Assembly (NCBI GenBank): GCA_002493635.1
Contig: DKZL01000075.1
Coordinates: 133,733 to 197,732 of the forward strand
DNA from: Ruminococcaceae bacterium UBA7075
Lineage (GTDB): Bacteria; Bacillota; Clostridia; Oscillospirales; Acutalibacteraceae
Length of the DNA: 64,000 nucleotides
Direction: 5' to 3'
The notes below the pieces were generated by a model. The model saw nothing but the letters and a program-made list of their open reading frames with translations, was not told the DNA's origin and did no database searches. The translations under genes were made by a program, and so were the position numbers. This document shows, piece after piece, positions 33,410 to 42,762 of the stretch. Position 1 is the stretch's first letter. Each line of letters begins with the position of its first letter.

Positions 33410-34480
33410 TTAAAGGGCAGCACAAACAAGGTCGCCCATTTCTTCTGTACCAACCTTTGTAAAGCCTTCCTCGTAAATATCCGGTGTACGATGTGTTTCA
33501 AGAACCTTAGCTACGGCAGCTTCGATAGCGTCAGCAGCCTTTGGCTGCGAGAGCGAATAACGCAGCATCATTGCAACCGAAAGAATTGTTGCAAGCGGAT
33601 TTGCAATATTCTGACCTGCAATATCAGGTGCAGAGCCGTGAATAGGCTCATAAAGTCCAAGCTTTCCGTCCGAAAGGCTAGCAGACGCAAGCATACCTAT
33701 TGAGCCTGCAATCATTGACGCTTCGTCAGAAAGAATATCGCCAAAAATATTTGATGTAACGATAACATCAAACTGACGGGGATTTCTTACAAGCTGCATT
33801 GCGGCATTATCTACATACATATGATTGAGTTCAACCTCAGGATATTCCTTGGAGATTCTGATAACGGTTTCTCTCCAAAGACGTGATGATTCAAGCACAT
33901 TAGCCTTATCAACACTTGTAAGCTTTTTATTTCTCTTCATAGCAAGATCAAATGCAACTCTTGCTATGCGTTCAACCTCAGGTACTGAATACATCTCAGT
34001 ATCCCATGCAGCAGGATTTCCGTCAACTTCGGTTCTGCCCTTCTTGCCAAAATAAATTCCGCCCGTAAGCTCACGGACAATCATTATATCAAGGTTGCCG
34101 CCTATAATTTCGTCTTTAATCGGAGAAGCACTCTTGAGCGGTCCGAAAATTACAGAAGGACGAAGATTTGCAAAAAGTCCGAGAGCACCTCTGATGCCCA
34201 GAAGTCCTGCCTCGGGACGATTATTGCCCGGCTGGTTGTCCCACTTAGGACCTCCGACGGCACCCAGAAGCACACTGTCAGAAGCCTTGCATTTTGTTAC
34301 AGTTTCATCAGGAAGCGGCACTCCTGTTGCGTCAATAGCACAGCCGCCAAGAAGCGCTTCATCATATTCTACTGTAAAATCAAACTTTTCAGCCGCTTTG
34401 TCAAGCACTTTTACAGCCTGATTAACAATTTCGGGACCTATTCCGTCACCCTTTAAAAGTGTAATTTTATAATCTGCCAT
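33410..34480 (-). CDS. leuB: 3-isopropylmalate dehydrogenase
   Basis: A 356-residue NAD-dependent oxidative decarboxylase of leucine synthesis. Family marks are LLKGDGIGPEIV, the substrate-binding RELTGGIYFG, the catalytic Lys/Tyr region, and LYEPIHGSAPDIAGQNIANP. Length is normal. The other leu genes are not in this window, so the gene stands apart. The leader is short, with no T-box seen. It is divergent from an XRE-type regulator, with repeated ACAAA half-sites in between. Confidence 0.96.
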   Translation of the reverse strand: MADYKITLLKGDGIGPEIVNQAVKVLDKAAEKFDFTVEYDEALLGGCAIDATGVPLPDETVTKCKASDSVLLGAVGGPKWDNQPGNNRPEAGLLGIRGALGLFANLRPSVIFGPLKSASPIKDEIIGGNLDIMIVRELTGGIYFGKKGRTEVDGNPAAWDTEMYSVPEVERIARVAFDLAMKRNKKLTSVDKANVLESSRLWRETVIRISKEYPEVELNHMYVDNAAMQLVRNPRQFDVIVTSNIFGDILSDEASMIAGSIGMLASASLSDGKLGLYEPIHGSAPDIAGQNIANPLATILSVAMMLRYSLSQPKAADAIEAAVAKVLETHRTPDIYEEGFTKVGTEEMGDLVCAAL

Positions 34481-34509
34481 ATTTCTATACTCCTTAAAAT
34501 TATATTATT

Positions 34510-34562
34510 TACAAATGGTTTATTTTGTAATATACTATATGTATAATATGCTGTACAAAATA
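34510..34562. promoter_or_regulatory. Repeated half-sites between leuB and the XRE regulator
   Basis: TTACAAA (34510-34516), TATTTTGTAA (34521-34530) and TACAAAATA (34554-34562) form inverted half-sites in the divergent intergenic region. They could be operators for the neighbouring XRE protein, acting on itself or on leuB. Confidence 0.4.
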
Positions 34563-34608
34563 ATCTATAATGTAATATTATACTATTTTTATAAAAGGGG
34601 TGTCAAGT

Positions 34609-35283
34609 ATGAACGGTGATTTTCCAAGGATATTAACCTTTTTGCGCAAGGAACGCGGACTAAGCCAGAAACAGGTCGCAAATGATATGGGGATTTCGCA
34701 GGCACTGCTTTCTCATTATGAAAAGGGAATCCGTGAATGCGGTCTTGATTTTCTGATTAAAATTTCGGACTACTTTGAGGTTTCCTGCGATTATCTTCTT
34801 GGCAGAACCGTACAAAGAAACATAGCTTCAATATCACCTGACGATATTCCCGACAGCGATGAAATAAGCTATTTGAAGGGAAATATGATAAACCAGATTA
34901 ACAAAAAGCTTTTAATAAACACGACCTCGGTAATTTTCGACTTGCTGGCACAAATTGGAAACAAAAATCTCACGAATGCTGTAAGCAATTATCTTATGAG
35001 TGCAGAATATCAGATATTCAGAGTAATTTATTCTGCTGAATCAAACAACTCGCAGTCAATATTCTCAATCAGCCGAAGCCGTTACAGTAACCTTTGCAGC
35101 GCATCTATGATTCTTGACCTTGAAATTATAAATGAATTAATTGAACAAAATAATATTTCTATTCCTCTCTCCCCTGATATTCTCTCAACATATTTTGAAA
35201 AAGGTGCGTCATCTCTGTTTAATCTGATTCAGTTTTCGGAACGTAATATAAAAAATATAACAAGACATACAAGCTTTATATAA
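34609..35283 (+). CDS. XRE-family transcriptional regulator
   Basis: A 224-residue regulator. An N-terminal Cro/C1-type helix-turn-helix (about residues 8-62) contains LRKERGLSQKQVANDMGIS and an ALLSHYEKGIREC recognition region. The C-terminal 150 residues match no domain I recognise and look helical. ATG 34609 has GGGG eight bases upstream. It precedes tcdA by 14 bases and probably shares its transcript. It may act on the divergent leuB region; the target is inferred only from position and repeats. Confidence 0.8.
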   Translation: MNGDFPRILTFLRKERGLSQKQVANDMGISQALLSHYEKGIRECGLDFLIKISDYFEVSCDYLLGRTVQRNIASISPDDIPDSDEISYLKGNMINQINKKLLINTTSVIFDLLAQIGNKNLTNAVSNYLMSAEYQIFRVIYSAESNNSQSIFSISRSRYSNLCSASMILDLEIINELIEQNNISIPLSPDILSTYFEKGASSLFNLIQFSERNIKNITRHTSFI

Positions 35284-35297
35284 ATTAAGGAGATACT

Positions 35298-36038
35298 ATG
35301 TGTGAACAATTCACAAGAACTGAAATTTTATATGGTAAACCCGCTATGGAACAGCTCAACAAGGCGAGAATCGCAGTATTCGGAATAGGCGGTGTAGGCG
35401 GATATACTGTTGAAGCACTTGTGCGCAGCGGTGTGGGAGCTATTGACCTTATTGATAATGACGATGTTTGCCTTTCAAATCTTAACCGTCAGATTATTGC
35501 CACTCACAAAACAGTTGGAATGAGCAAAACAGATGCAGCTGAGGAAAGAATACTTGACATTAATCCGAATTGCAAAGTAACAAAGCACAAAACATTTTTT
35601 ACCCCTCAGAATTCAGGAGAATTTGATTTTTCACTTTATGACTATATTGTTGACGCAATAGATACGGTTTCAGGCAAGATTGAGCTGGTTATAAAAGCAA
35701 ACGAAGCAAATATTCCTATTATAAGTTCAATGGGTGCAGGCAACAAGACAAATCCTGCGCTTTTTGAGGTTGCCGACATCTACAAAACATCTGTCTGTCC
35801 TCTTGCAAGAGTAATGAGAAACGAACTAAAAAAACGCAGAGTAAAAAAATTAAAGGTTGTTTACTCAAAGGAACAACCGATAAAACCATATGAAACCGAA
35901 TTTTCTGAAAATGAAAAGCAGCAAAATACAGGTATAAAACGCAGACAAACACCCGGAAGTACAGCATTTGTTCCGTCGGTTGCGGGTCTGATTATAGCCG
36001 GTGAGGTTATTAATGATTTGATAAAAAACTGCAATTAA
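35298..36038 (+). CDS. tcdA: tRNA threonylcarbamoyladenosine dehydratase
   Basis: A 246-residue E1-like (ThiF/MoeB fold) protein of the TcdA/YgdL group, which cyclises t6A to ct6A at position 37 of tRNAs reading ANN codons. It has the ATP motif FGIGGVGGYTVEAL, the Asp in LIDNDDVCLSNLNRQ, and the group's SMGAGNKTNP and KTSVCPLARVMR segments. It lacks the paired CxxC zinc motifs of MoeB and ThiF, which supports TcdA. It ends at a strong terminator. Confidence 0.9.
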   Translation: MCEQFTRTEILYGKPAMEQLNKARIAVFGIGGVGGYTVEALVRSGVGAIDLIDNDDVCLSNLNRQIIATHKTVGMSKTDAAEERILDINPNCKVTKHKTFFTPQNSGEFDFSLYDYIVDAIDTVSGKIELVIKANEANIPIISSMGAGNKTNPALFEVADIYKTSVCPLARVMRNELKKRRVKKLKVVYSKEQPIKPYETEFSENEKQQNTGIKRRQTPGSTAFVPSVAGLIIAGEVINDLIKNCN

Positions 36039-36040
36039 TT

Positions 36041-36073
36041 AAGAAGAGCCGTTCGTTGCGAACGGCTCTTCTT
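36041..36073. terminator. Bidirectional terminator, tcdA / CaCA exchanger
   Basis: Fifteen-base perfect arms (AAGAAGAGCCGTTCG and its complement) with a three-base loop. The stem overlaps the stop codon of the minus-strand exchanger gene. Confidence 0.8.
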
Positions 36074-37019
36074 ATTGCATTATAATATAACTGAAGTAAC
36101 CTGCATAGCACAGAAGCATCAAAATACCTGCCCAACGTTTCAATTTTTGATTCTTATTAAAAAGACAGAGCAGAAGTAAAACGGCAGTCGCAACACAGAC
36201 AACTGTATCAAACAGGAACTGTGGCTGATATGCAACAGGCGTAATAAGAGCTGATGTGCCAATAACAAAAAGAATGTTGAATATATTACTGCCTACAATG
36301 TTACCTATAGCAATATCGGCATTCTTTTTAACTGCTGCCGTAATGCTTGTTACAAGCTCAGGCAGTGATGTTCCGAGTGCCACAATAGTTAATCCTATAA
36401 AACGCTCGCTCATTCCGAAAGTCCGTGCAATGTTAGTTGCAGCATCAACAGTTATGTTACTGCCAAATATTATGAGAACCACTCCGATTATACCTAATAT
36501 AATGAGCCTTGGCATTTTCGTTTTTCCCGGTATATCAACACTGTCCTCCTGTTCGCCCTTTCCCTTTTTTGCCATAAACAAAAGATAAACAAGATACGCA
36601 AGAAAAAGCACCCATAAAATTATACCGTCAAAAATCCCAAGCACATTATCGAATAATCCGAGAAGTCCGAAAACAACCGTTATCAATATCATAAACGGTA
36701 TTTCGTATTTTATAGTTGATTTTTGCACTGCAAGAGGAGTAATAATTGCTGTAAGTCCAAGAATAATTAGAATATTCATTATATTACTTCCCAGAACATT
36801 TCCCACGGCAATATCCGCACTTCCCTTAAATGCCGCTGAAATACTGATTGCCGCTTCCGGCGCACTTGTTCCCATTGCTACGATTGTTAGACCAATTACA
36901 AGCGACGGAATACCAAACTTTTTTGCAATTCCTGCGGCACCGTCAACAAACCAGTCAGCACCCTTTATGAGCATTGAAAAACCCAGCACAAGCAAAAGTA
37001 TCTGAATAAAAATATCCAT
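36072..37019 (-). CDS. Calcium/sodium antiporter, CaCA family
   Basis: A 315-residue membrane exchanger with about ten helices arranged as two inverted halves. Each half holds an alpha-repeat: VAMGTSAPEAAISI with GNVLGSNIMNIL in the first, and VALGTSLPELVTSI with GNIVGSNIFNILF in the second. These are the ion-binding signatures of the YrbG type. It exchanges Na+ or H+ for Ca2+ across the membrane. It is a single gene with AGGAGAG before the ATG. Confidence 0.92.
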   Translation of the reverse strand: MDIFIQILLLVLGFSMLIKGADWFVDGAAGIAKKFGIPSLVIGLTIVAMGTSAPEAAISISAAFKGSADIAVGNVLGSNIMNILIILGLTAIITPLAVQKSTIKYEIPFMILITVVFGLLGLFDNVLGIFDGIILWVLFLAYLVYLLFMAKKGKGEQEDSVDIPGKTKMPRLIILGIIGVVLIIFGSNITVDAATNIARTFGMSERFIGLTIVALGTSLPELVTSITAAVKKNADIAIGNIVGSNIFNILFVIGTSALITPVAYQPQFLFDTVVCVATAVLLLLCLFNKNQKLKRWAGILMLLCYAGYFSYIIMQ

Positions 37020-37072
37020 TTAATCTTCTCTCCTTTTTTGTCAACAATAATTATTATGACATCAAATAAAAA

Positions 37073-37260
37073 TATAATACAGCAGCCGGTGGGCTGGCAA
37101 CCGGTGGGTTGCATATACCCGTGCAGACAGCACCATGTAAAAACGCACTTCTGTGCCCGACTGTTTCAAAGGAATTTACCATAAAGTAAAATAGTAGCCG
37201 GTGGACTGCACCTGTCCATACAGAAAGCATAATATAGTTACACACTTTATTACCAGACTA
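37073..37260. repeat. Dispersed intergenic repeat, copies 1a and 1b
   Basis: CAGCCGGTGGGCTG (near 37081) and TAGCCGGTGGACTGCA (near 37193) mark two partial units in tandem. The first continues through GTGCAGACAGCACCAT, ACTTCTGTGCCCGA and ATAAAGTAAAA. The same blocks recur at 42683, 47480 and 51576. No reading frame is supported here. Confidence 0.6.
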
Positions 37261-37292
37261 TTTACCGACGGCTGATTATAGTAAACAAAAAA

Positions 37293-37326
37293 AGACTCAC
37301 AGGCAGCAAAAACTGTCTGTGAGTCT
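37293..37326 (-). terminator. Terminator of the cytoplasmic GH13 gene
   Basis: Arms AGACTCACAGGCAG and CTGTCTGTGAGTCT (one mismatch) are followed on the minus strand by TTTTTTTGTTT. The 130 bases from here to the GH13 stop codon are A/T-rich and show nothing else. Confidence 0.75.
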
Positions 37327-37459
37327 CACCGTTTAAAGTAATACCGGGCAAAAGCCGTATTGACGATAATACTATACACAAATGTGTACCGATTACTCCC
37401 TCATATTAATTAGATTATATCATAGTTTCAGATAATACGCAAGAAAAATTTTTAAAATC

Positions 37460-39199
37460 TTATTCAAAAATTACTACTCCGTCTTTTTTCAAAATTCCAT
37501 TGTTAAATTTGTTTGCAAATAATATCTTTCCCTCTGCTGAAATATTTTCATCAACATCAGAACAATTCAACAAAACCGTAAGCGTTAATTCGCCTTCCTG
37601 CTTTGTATATGCTACGAGGCGGCTGTTAGAGTTGTGCGTAAACTTCAGATTAAGGCTCTTTGCAGCTTTGTGCTCATTTCTGAGCTTGATAAGCGATTTG
37701 ATTTTGCCATATACATCCGAATATTTTCCGCTTTCAATATCGTCCCACGGCATACATCGGCGGCAGTCAGGGTCATAACTGCCCTCAAGAGCTATCTCTG
37801 TACCATAGTATATGCTCGGACTGCCGTATAATGTGAATAAAACAGCAAACATCTGATAAAATTTATCAATATTATTATCAATAGAATTTATCAGTCTTAT
37901 TGTGTCGTGAGAGTCAAACATATTCATCTGTACTCTGCAAATTTGTTCGGGATAAGCTGATGACATTCTGTTGTAATGATACTCAAGATATTTTGAAGTA
38001 AGCTGAGGTTCATTGAAAAATCGTTTGATACCCTCAGTGAGCGGATAATTCATTACTGCATCGTATTCGTCCCCCATAAGCCAATTTATAGAATCGTGCC
38101 AGATTTCACCTACAAGATATACGTTCGGATTAATTTCTTTCACTTCATCACGAAGCCTACGTAAAAATCTGTGACTTACTTCATTGCCAACATCAAAACG
38201 TATAGCGTCTATTTTCCAATCAGCAACCCATTTTTTGCACAAGTCTATAAAATAATCTATAACTTCTTTGTTGTTGGTATTAAGCTTTGGCATACCTTTG
38301 TGAAATGCAAATGTATAGAAATTTTTATCCTTAGCATCACCGGTTTTTTTGATTGGAAAATAGTTTACCATAAACCAATCTTTGTAGCGTGATTTCTCAC
38401 CGTTCTTCACAACATCCTGCCACTTGTCAAAATCCCATCCGCTGTGATTAAAAACAGCGTCAATCATAATCCTTATTCCACGATTGTGTGCTTCATCAAC
38501 AAGCTTTATAAATGTCTGTTCATCACCGAAGCAAGGGTCAATTACCTCATAATTCTCAGTATTGTACTTGTGATTAGAGCTTGATTTAAATATAGGATTT
38601 AAGTATATGCCCGATACACCAAGCTCTTTGATATAATCAAGCTTCTGAATAATTCCCTCAATATCTCCACCGTACATATCAAGATTATGCACCTTACAGC
38701 ATTTCCACTTTTTGCAGTCAAGAGGATTGATGCTGCTGTCACCATTGCAGAAACGGTCGGGAAAAATCTGATACCATATTGTATTCTCAACCCATTTGGG
38801 AGTCTTTGCAACATCCGAGGGATTCATCCATGACATCAAAAAACATCTTGGCATATCAGTCTTTTTATATTCCGCTTTGGTGTATATTCCCTCTTCAAAG
38901 CAATAAAGCTTTTCGTGTTCGCTCTCAACTATAAAATAATACTTCAGTCTTTTGAATTCCGGAGCAATAATAATTGACCAAAGCTTTTGATTTTCAAGGA
39001 TTTTTACATCCTTCATCTCAACATTTGTACCGCTCCATCTGCCGCTTCCTCCCATAATACCAGCAAGGTAGGGATCCCCCTGACAAATTGTTACCTTCAC
39101 GGCATCTAATCCTGTATATATACTTATTTTCAAATTATTTTCATCAAGGGCATAGCAAAGCTCTGCAAAAGAACGGTGAAAAATTTCTGATTTTTTCAT
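37460..39199 (-). CDS. Cytoplasmic GH13 neopullulanase / cyclomaltodextrinase-type enzyme
   Basis: A 579-residue GH13 enzyme without a signal peptide, so it likely splits imported malto-oligosaccharides or pullulan fragments inside the cell. An N-terminal beta domain (about 1-125) is followed by the barrel with WYQIFPDRFCNGD, region I DAVFNHSG, the nucleophile in DAIRFDVGNEVSH, the acid in YLVGEIWHDS, and FDSHDTIRL. These match the GH13_20 group. The ATG at 39199 follows GGAGGTG. It complements the secreted amylase: polymer is cut outside and oligosaccharide inside. Exact linkage preference is unknown. Confidence 0.9.
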   Translation of the reverse strand: MKKSEIFHRSFAELCYALDENNLKISIYTGLDAVKVTICQGDPYLAGIMGGSGRWSGTNVEMKDVKILENQKLWSIIIAPEFKRLKYYFIVESEHEKLYCFEEGIYTKAEYKKTDMPRCFLMSWMNPSDVAKTPKWVENTIWYQIFPDRFCNGDSSINPLDCKKWKCCKVHNLDMYGGDIEGIIQKLDYIKELGVSGIYLNPIFKSSSNHKYNTENYEVIDPCFGDEQTFIKLVDEAHNRGIRIMIDAVFNHSGWDFDKWQDVVKNGEKSRYKDWFMVNYFPIKKTGDAKDKNFYTFAFHKGMPKLNTNNKEVIDYFIDLCKKWVADWKIDAIRFDVGNEVSHRFLRRLRDEVKEINPNVYLVGEIWHDSINWLMGDEYDAVMNYPLTEGIKRFFNEPQLTSKYLEYHYNRMSSAYPEQICRVQMNMFDSHDTIRLINSIDNNIDKFYQMFAVLFTLYGSPSIYYGTEIALEGSYDPDCRRCMPWDDIESGKYSDVYGKIKSLIKLRNEHKAAKSLNLKFTHNSNSRLVAYTKQEGELTLTVLLNCSDVDENISAEGKILFANKFNNGILKKDGVVIFE

Positions 39200-39270
39200 T
39201 TTTACACCTCCGCAAATATTATAATCGTTTTTTATCTGTAAGTAAATATAATTTGAGATATTATGCAAAG

Positions 39271-39302
39271 AAATAGACTACCTCTTGAGATAGTCTATTT
39301 TT
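39271..39302 (-). terminator. Terminator of the amino-acid ABC operon
   Basis: Arms AATAGACTA and TAGTCTATT form a hairpin nine bases after the ATPase gene stop codon, with TTTCTTT following on the minus strand. Confidence 0.7.
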
Positions 39303-39310
39303 CAATAATA

Positions 39311-40114
39311 TTAAAACTGATTAAAGCGTGACAAGAATTCCTTTGTACGGGGATTCTGAGGATTTCCTATAACCTGTTCGGGTGCACCTTCCTCAGCAAT
39401 CACACCATTGTCCATAAATATAATCTTGTCGGCAACATCTCTGGCAAAGTCAATCTCATGAGTTACAACAATCATTGTGCTGTCCGATGTTTTAAGTCCC
39501 TTGATAACATTAAGCACCTCACCTGTAAGCTCAGGATCAAGAGCAGAGGTCGGTTCATCAAAGCAGAGTACATCAGGATTGAGTGCCAGTGCTCTTGCAA
39601 TAGCCACTCGCTGCTGCTGACCACCGCTGAGATTACCGGGATAAGCATCCCTCTTTTCGGAAAGTCCAACTCTTTCAAGCAGGGAAAGAGCGTTTTCTCT
39701 GATAATCTCCTGTGCCTGTTTATAGGTTTTTGCCCCCATATATTCGCCTGATTTTTTAATTTGTTCTTTTGCCGCAAGCATAGGAGCAAGTGTGATATTA
39801 TCAATTACCTTATACTGCGGAAAAAGATTAAATGACTGGAACACCAAGCCGAAGTGAAGCCTGTTTTTTCTTATCTGACTGTCAGTTTTCTTAGAGGGAT
39901 CATCGCCATCAAACAAAACCTTGTCATTAACTATAATTTTACCCTTTTGCGGCGTTTCAAGGAAGTTAAGGCAACGCAGAAGCGTTGTTTTGCCTGAGCC
40001 CGAAGACCCGATTATAGCCAGAACCTCGCCTTTTTCAAGCGAAAAACTTATACTTTTGAGAACCTCGTTTTTGCCAAAGCTCTTTTGTATATTGTTCACA
40101 TTCAACAGTGACAT
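39311..40114 (-). CDS. Polar amino-acid ABC transporter ATPase
   Basis: A 267-residue ATPase of the GlnQ/HisP family. Motifs: Walker A GSSGSGKTT, Q-loop VFQSFNLFPQ, signature NLSGGQQQRVAIARAL, Walker B VLCFDEPTSALDPE and switch VTHE. A short insert of about 20 residues lies after the Q-loop (AKEQIKKSGEYMGAKTYKQA). It powers the permease encoded 12 bases upstream. The cognate amino acid cannot be read from this subunit. Confidence 0.93.
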   Translation of the reverse strand: MSLLNVNNIQKSFGKNEVLKSISFSLEKGEVLAIIGSSGSGKTTLLRCLNFLETPQKGKIIVNDKVLFDGDDPSKKTDSQIRKNRLHFGLVFQSFNLFPQYKVIDNITLAPMLAAKEQIKKSGEYMGAKTYKQAQEIIRENALSLLERVGLSEKRDAYPGNLSGGQQQRVAIARALALNPDVLCFDEPTSALDPELTGEVLNVIKGLKTSDSTMIVVTHEIDFARDVADKIIFMDNGVIAEEGAPEQVIGNPQNPRTKEFLSRFNQF

Positions 40115-40126
40115 ATAACCGCCTCC

Positions 40127-40777
40127 TTAACCCTTATAGTAATCAAGCTTTTTCTCAAAGAATGAAAACAGCAATGTAAGAACACCGCAGAATGCAAGGA
40201 AAAACAACGCTGAATAGAACAATGGCCAAATTAATCCCTGCATTGAAAAGTCCTTTGCATTCATAAGAATTTCGGGGATAGCAATTACGCTTGCAAGAGA
40301 AGTATCCTTGACAAGTGTAATAATCTCGTTGCCTATCGGTGCAGTTATGCGCTTGATAACCTGCAAAAGCACAATCTTGAAAAAAATCTGGCTTTTCTTC
40401 ATACCAAGCACTTGTCCTGCTTCATACTGTCCTTTAGGAATAGCTTCAATACCGCCTCGGAAAATTTCCGAAAAATAAGCGGCATAATTTATGACAAAAG
40501 CAATTAAAGCAGCATTCATTCGTGGAAAGTTAAAGCTACCGCCCGACATAAGCGGCGGAACATAGAATACTACAAAAAGCTGGAGCATAAGCGGTGTTCC
40601 GCGGATAATCCAGACAAAAAGTTTTGTCACAATCTTCAGGGGGACAAAGCGGGACCTTGAACCCATTGATACAATAAAGCCCAAAGGCAGGGATAAAAGC
40701 AATGTTATAATAAAGATAAAACTGTTTTCTCCAAATCCCTTTAAGAGCTGTTGAGAAACATTAATAAACTGTTCCAT
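40127..40777 (-). CDS. Polar amino-acid ABC transporter permease
   Basis: A 216-residue HisM-type permease with about five membrane helices. It shows the family segments IIRGTPLMLQLF, NYAAYFSEIFRGGIEAI and the cytoplasmic coupling loop GQYEAGQVLGMKKSQIF. A single permease gene suggests a homodimer. It lies between the binding-protein and ATPase genes in one operon. Confidence 0.93.
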   Translation of the reverse strand: MEQFINVSQQLLKGFGENSFIFIITLLLSLPLGFIVSMGSRSRFVPLKIVTKLFVWIIRGTPLMLQLFVVFYVPPLMSGGSFNFPRMNAALIAFVINYAAYFSEIFRGGIEAIPKGQYEAGQVLGMKKSQIFFKIVLLQVIKRITAPIGNEIITLVKDTSLASVIAIPEILMNAKDFSMQGLIWPLFYSALFFLAFCGVLTLLFSFFEKKLDYYKG

Positions 40778-40794
40778 TTTCTAAACCCTGAATA

Positions 40795-41646
40795 TTACTT
40801 TGACTTTTCAACAAGAAGAAGGTCTTTAAGATTGTACTTTTCTGCAATCTGCTCAAGCTCGCCGTTATCTGCAACCTTCTGAATTGCCTCATTAAGCTTT
40901 TCAAGAGTTTCTGTGCTATCCTTGCGGATTGCAATACCGTACTGCTCAGGAGCAAAGCTCATATCTTCAACAACTGTAAGGTCACCATAATCTGAGCCAT
41001 CCTTAAGTGTTCCGATTGACATTACATAGTCAATTATCGCAACATCAGCAGTACCTGACTTAACTTCAAGCAGTGCTTTAGCCTGTGAGTCTACTGAAAC
41101 ATAGTTTGCAGCAGCAAAAAATTCATCGCCCTTGGCAACATCTTCGCCTGCCGACTTCTTTTCTGCTACAACAGTTACATCACCTGTAAGTGCCTTGTCG
41201 GCAGAAAAATCATCAGCCTTATCAGCCTTTACAACCATAACCTGCTTGTTTTCCATATACGGTGTTGAGATTCCCATATTTTCTTTTCTTTCATCAGTAA
41301 TTGTAAGACCGTTCCAGATACAGTCGATTGTCTTTGCGTTAAGCTCTACCTCTTTTGAATCCCAGTCAATCTTCTGGAATTTAGGTGTAACTCCCATCTC
41401 TTCGCAGACCTTTGTTGCAAATTCTGTTTCAAAGCCTGTAAGCTCGCCGGTCTCATCAAGGTAATTCATCGGTTCAAAATATGTAATTCCGATTACAAAA
41501 TCACCCTTTTGCTCAATATACGTCCAGTCGCCTGAACCTGCTGCATCGGAAGATGCTTTTGAAGATGAGTCCGATGATCCGCCACAACCAACAAGTGCTG
41601 TTGCTGTCATAGCAGCTGCCATTAATAATGCAATAACTTTTTTCAT
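40795..41646 (-). CDS. Amino-acid ABC transporter substrate-binding lipoprotein
   Basis: A 283-residue solute-binding protein of family 3. The signal peptide ends in a lipobox with LVGC (Cys21), followed by a Ser-rich spacer and the two-lobed domain starting FVIGITYFEPMNYLDETG. The segments GFETEFATKVCEEMG and DCIWNGLTITDERKENM are typical. It is the first gene of the operon. Specificity for cystine, glutamine or another polar amino acid is not decided by eye. Confidence 0.93.
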   Translation of the reverse strand: MKKVIALLMAAAMTATALVGCGGSSDSSSKASSDAAGSGDWTYIEQKGDFVIGITYFEPMNYLDETGELTGFETEFATKVCEEMGVTPKFQKIDWDSKEVELNAKTIDCIWNGLTITDERKENMGISTPYMENKQVMVVKADKADDFSADKALTGDVTVVAEKKSAGEDVAKGDEFFAAANYVSVDSQAKALLEVKSGTADVAIIDYVMSIGTLKDGSDYGDLTVVEDMSFAPEQYGIAIRKDSTETLEKLNEAIQKVADNGELEQIAEKYNLKDLLLVEKSK

Positions 41647-41779
41647 TTTAATTCCTCCACTAATTAATTGTACCCATTTGATACTTATACATTATAGCAT
41701 TATCACATTATCAAAGTAAAGTGCTAAATCAAAAATATTTACTTTTTTTAAAATTTTATGCCAGAGGACAAAGTATAAT

Positions 41780-42553
41780 TTAATAAACAAGCACTGCGTG
41801 CTTTCCTATCTGATTATATCTGTTCTCCATAAGCTCCCGCTTATATTCGGTAATGCCTTTCAGCGGATCACTGACTATATAGCAATCGGTGTCATAGTCG
41901 AACCCTATGAGTACCATACAGTGTTCATACGCATACCACGGTACTTTTTCGCCGTCAATCAGCCAAGAGGTACTTTCATACGGCTTTTTAAGATTCATTG
42001 TTGTCCAGAAAATTACAGGCTGTCCTTTTTTTACATAATTTAAGAGCTGAGGAAAATCAAGCTCAGATATATTTTCAACTTTCAAATCTGTTCTATAATC
42101 ATTGATGTAGCTTTGTGCCGCATTTACAATTACATCGGAATAACATCCGTAAGCCTCATCACTGAAAGGTGAGCCTACAAAAGCGTCGAGCGGATTTGTC
42201 TGACCGACATTGCCTTGTTCAAGATAATACTCAGCAAGGTATGATTTATCGACATTGCAATTATAATAATTGAGCACAGTTGTCAGAGCGGTAATCTCAC
42301 AGCCTGTAGGAAGCTCGGGATACTGTAAAATCGGAAGCATATCAAGCTTAAAATATCCGTATTCCTGAGCAGAAACATATGTTTTGTCTGTATTGCTCTT
42401 ATCGTATAAATTGTACAATATATTTTCTGAAATATCCTTTGCCTCAACTTTGTTGGAAATGCTCATTGCACAGCTGAAAATAATTGAAATAATCAGTACT
42501 GATATTGTAAAAAGGCTCACTATAAATCCGGTATCTTTTGTTAAATTCCTCAT
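41780..42553 (-). CDS. C39-like cysteine peptidase-family surface protein
   Basis: A 257-residue protein with an N-terminal membrane or signal segment (about 9-33) and a C39-like domain (Peptidase_C39_2). The likely catalytic Cys84 is in LPTGCEITALTTVLNYY, the His in YAYEHCMVLIGFD and the Asp in CYIVSDPLKG. Such proteins are secreted or surface-bound; their substrates are mostly unknown, and no transporter or bacteriocin gene is nearby. It stands alone between the ABC operon and the CofE-like gene. Confidence 0.8.
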   Translation of the reverse strand: MRNLTKDTGFIVSLFTISVLIISIIFSCAMSISNKVEAKDISENILYNLYDKSNTDKTYVSAQEYGYFKLDMLPILQYPELPTGCEITALTTVLNYYNCNVDKSYLAEYYLEQGNVGQTNPLDAFVGSPFSDEAYGCYSDVIVNAAQSYINDYRTDLKVENISELDFPQLLNYVKKGQPVIFWTTMNLKKPYESTSWLIDGEKVPWYAYEHCMVLIGFDYDTDCYIVSDPLKGITEYKRELMENRYNQIGKHAVLVY

Positions 42554-42682
42554 TTTTATGCCTCCTGTAATATCATCATACAGAAAACATCTTTGAGAAT
42601 TTGTTGTATTTTGTATAACCTCTGATAAAGATAATTACTTTTTGATTTATAGAATACTTTCCTTGTTTTTTCAACAAATAAA

Positions 42683-42735
42683 AACGCAGCCGGTGGGCTG
42701 TACTTATACAAGAAGTTTCCTATAAAGTAAAAAGG
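42683..42735. repeat. Dispersed intergenic repeat, copy 2
   Basis: AAAACGCAGCCGGTGGGCTG is followed by TTTCCTATAAAGTAAAA. It matches the two ends of the unit at 37073 but lacks the middle. It lies between the C39-like and CofE-like genes. Confidence 0.55.
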
Positions 42736-42762
42736 GAGCAAAAGCTCCCTCAAAATTTATAT

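Noticed and set aside
37073..37260. CRISPR array made of the CAGCCGGTGGGCTG repeats
   Set aside because: The repeat spacing is irregular, copies are partial and only two are local, and no cas genes are present.
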